From: Lentzea aerocolonigenes
GTDB taxonomy: Bacteria > Actinomycetota > Actinomycetes > Mycobacteriales > Pseudonocardiaceae
Assembly (NCBI RefSeq): GCF_000955955.1
Contig: NZ_JYJG01000332.1
Span: 1-30,547 of the forward strand
DNA: 30,547 bases
Reading direction: 5' to 3'
This document shows positions 29,744-30,547 of this stretch, piece by piece. A program made the translations under genes and the position numbers. The notes beneath the pieces were generated by a model, which was given only the letters and a program-made list of their open reading frames with translations, ran no database searches and was not told the origin of the DNA. Numbering within the stretch: the first letter of the stretch is position 1; each line of letters starts with the position of its first letter.

Positions 29744-30547
29744 GCCTCGGACTTTAGGCGCTCCAGCCGGGCGGGCACGTGCTTGTGCCACGGCGTACCG
29801 ACCCACTCGTCGCGGTCCTCGGCGGCGGTGAGCTCGTTCGGGGCGACGCCGGTGCGCTCCTGCACCGTGAGGCCGAGACCGTTGGGCAGCGAGATGTGGC
29901 CGGACCGCATGGACTCCGTGACGTCCACGAACACCTCGGCGCTGCCCCGCCGGGTGGTGAGCCGGACCTGGTCGCCTGTCGTGACGCCCAGCCGCGTCGC
30001 GTCGGTGACGCTGATGCGCAGGCGGCCGTCCGGGTCTCGCCGCCGCCAGCTCGGGTCGCGCATGATCGTGTTCGCCGTGAACGCCCGCCGCTCCCCCGCC
30101 GACAGCACGAACGGCCAGTCCGGATCCTGTTGCGGGGCAACCCTGTCGCGCAACGCTGCCACCGCGGCGAGCAGGTCTGGCACGTCCAGGTTGATCCGGT
30201 CGTGGGGCAGGCGCTGCCAGGACGCGTCGTAGTCGTCGTGGGTGATCTCCACGCCGTGCGAGCCGTGGATGATCGCCTCGAAAAGCCGCTCCCCCGCTTC
30301 GAGTCCGGTGCCGTAGCCCGCTTTCTCCACGCCGGCCGGGTTCTTCCGGGCGCACTCGTGCGCGGCCATCCACAGCACAGCCGCCGCTGAGGCGTCGTGC
30401 GGCAGAGTCGGGCCGAGTGTGCGGTACAGCAGGACGGAAGCGAGGCGCCGTTTCACCGGATCCGCCAGTGCGCCGAGGAAAGCTTGCGCGAACTCGGCCC
30501 GTCCGGCAGCCGCGGCCGCTCGCAGCGGCGCGTAGTCCTCTTCGGAC
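29740..30547 (-). CDS. Molybdopterin-dependent oxidoreductase, C-terminal part (cut by window edge)
   Basis: The frame stays open to the right edge (SEEDYAPLRAAAAAGRAEF is its first readable sequence), so the 5' part is missing; 269 codons including the stop are in view. The C-terminal molybdopterin-dinucleotide-binding domain is clear: DPDGRLRISVTDATRLGVTTGDQVRLTTRRGSAEVFVDVTESMRSGHISLPNGLGL. Before it come the ANTIMRDPSWR strand and the VEKAGYGTGLEAGERLFEAIIHGSHGVEI segment typical of formate-dehydrogenase/nitrate-reductase-like large subunits. The usual full length is 650-750 residues. The physiological substrate is not determinable from this part. Confidence 0.85.
   Translation of the reverse strand, partial: SEEDYAPLRAAAAAGRAEFAQAFLGALADPVKRRLASVLLYRTLGPTLPHDASAAAVLWMAAHECARKNPAGVEKAGYGTGLEAGERLFEAIIHGSHGVEITHDDYDASWQRLPHDRINLDVPDLLAAVAALRDRVAPQQDPDWPFVLSAGERRAFTANTIMRDPSWRRRDPDGRLRISVTDATRLGVTTGDQVRLTTRRGSAEVFVDVTESMRSGHISLPNGLGLTVQERTGVAPNELTAAEDRDEWVGTPWHKHVPARLERLKSEA

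Noticed and set aside
1..30547. CRISPR arrays, insertion sequences, tRNA/rRNA genes, classical riboswitches
   Set aside because: No regularly spaced repeats, transposase-like products, cloverleaf sequences or conserved riboswitch cores were seen on either strand.

Overview
The window looks like chromosome of a high-GC actinomycete, most likely a Pseudonocardiales-type genome (inference). The reasons are a strong G/C bias at third codon positions, many GTG and TTG starts, stop/start overlaps of the GTGA, ATGA or TTGA kind, an AfsR/SARP-type regulator, an ECF42 sigma factor with its DGPF partner, and several apparently leaderless promoters. I saw no rRNA, tRNA, CRISPR array or insertion sequence.

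Layout. (1) 23-3155, minus strand: a three-gene envelope module with a secreted acid-phosphatase/phospholipase-like phosphoesterase, an MFS transporter and a membrane-anchored TolB-like propeller protein. (2) 3353-16411, minus strand: a tight 11-gene operon. In transcription order it encodes a GT8 glycosyltransferase, an acetolactate-synthase-like ThDP enzyme, an SDR, a small cupin, an HpaB-type flavin monooxygenase, a GT2-type glycosyltransferase, a second GT8, a GMC oxidoreductase with a Cys cluster, a Gfo/Idh/MocA dehydrogenase and two ABC exporter half-transporters. (3) 16640-19624, plus strand: a divergent 994-residue AfsR-like SARP with NB-ARC and TPR parts. The shared intergenic region carries a heptamer direct repeat with an 11-bp period and a 12-bp repeat with a 21-bp period. 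(4) 19751-22347: a TetR regulator and an ABC exporter behind a promoter whose spacer is an 18-bp operator. (5) 22463-24075: a DGPF protein and an ECF42 sigma factor behind a promoter of ECF42 type. (6) 24140-27329: a VOC protein, a MocR-type regulator and a cupin/quinone-reductase pair. (7) 27255-27984: a doubtful small gene, an orphan operator-like palindrome and the C-terminal relic of an acyl-CoA synthetase. (8) 27985-30547: an MFS exporter, a DUF1905/YdeI protein and the 3' part of a molybdopterin oxidoreductase that runs off the right edge.

The most interesting part is region 2 with regulator 3. It has the logic of a biosynthetic cluster (pathway regulator, group-transfer and redox enzymes, exporters) but no polyketide synthase, NRPS, terpene synthase or RiPP gene in view. 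Three glycosyltransferases, a carboligase-type ThDP enzyme, two sugar-type dehydrogenases and a flavin hydroxylase suggest a small, exported, glycosylated product, perhaps an oxidised or carbon-branched oligosaccharide or a glycosylated acyloin or phenol. The product cannot be read from the sequence. Nucleotide-sugar genes, an aminotransferase and the flavin reductase expected for the HpaB enzyme are absent here, so they must be supplied from elsewhere.

The right-hand half is ordinary accessory regulation and transport. It is useful mainly because several of its promoters and operators can be read directly from the sequence.
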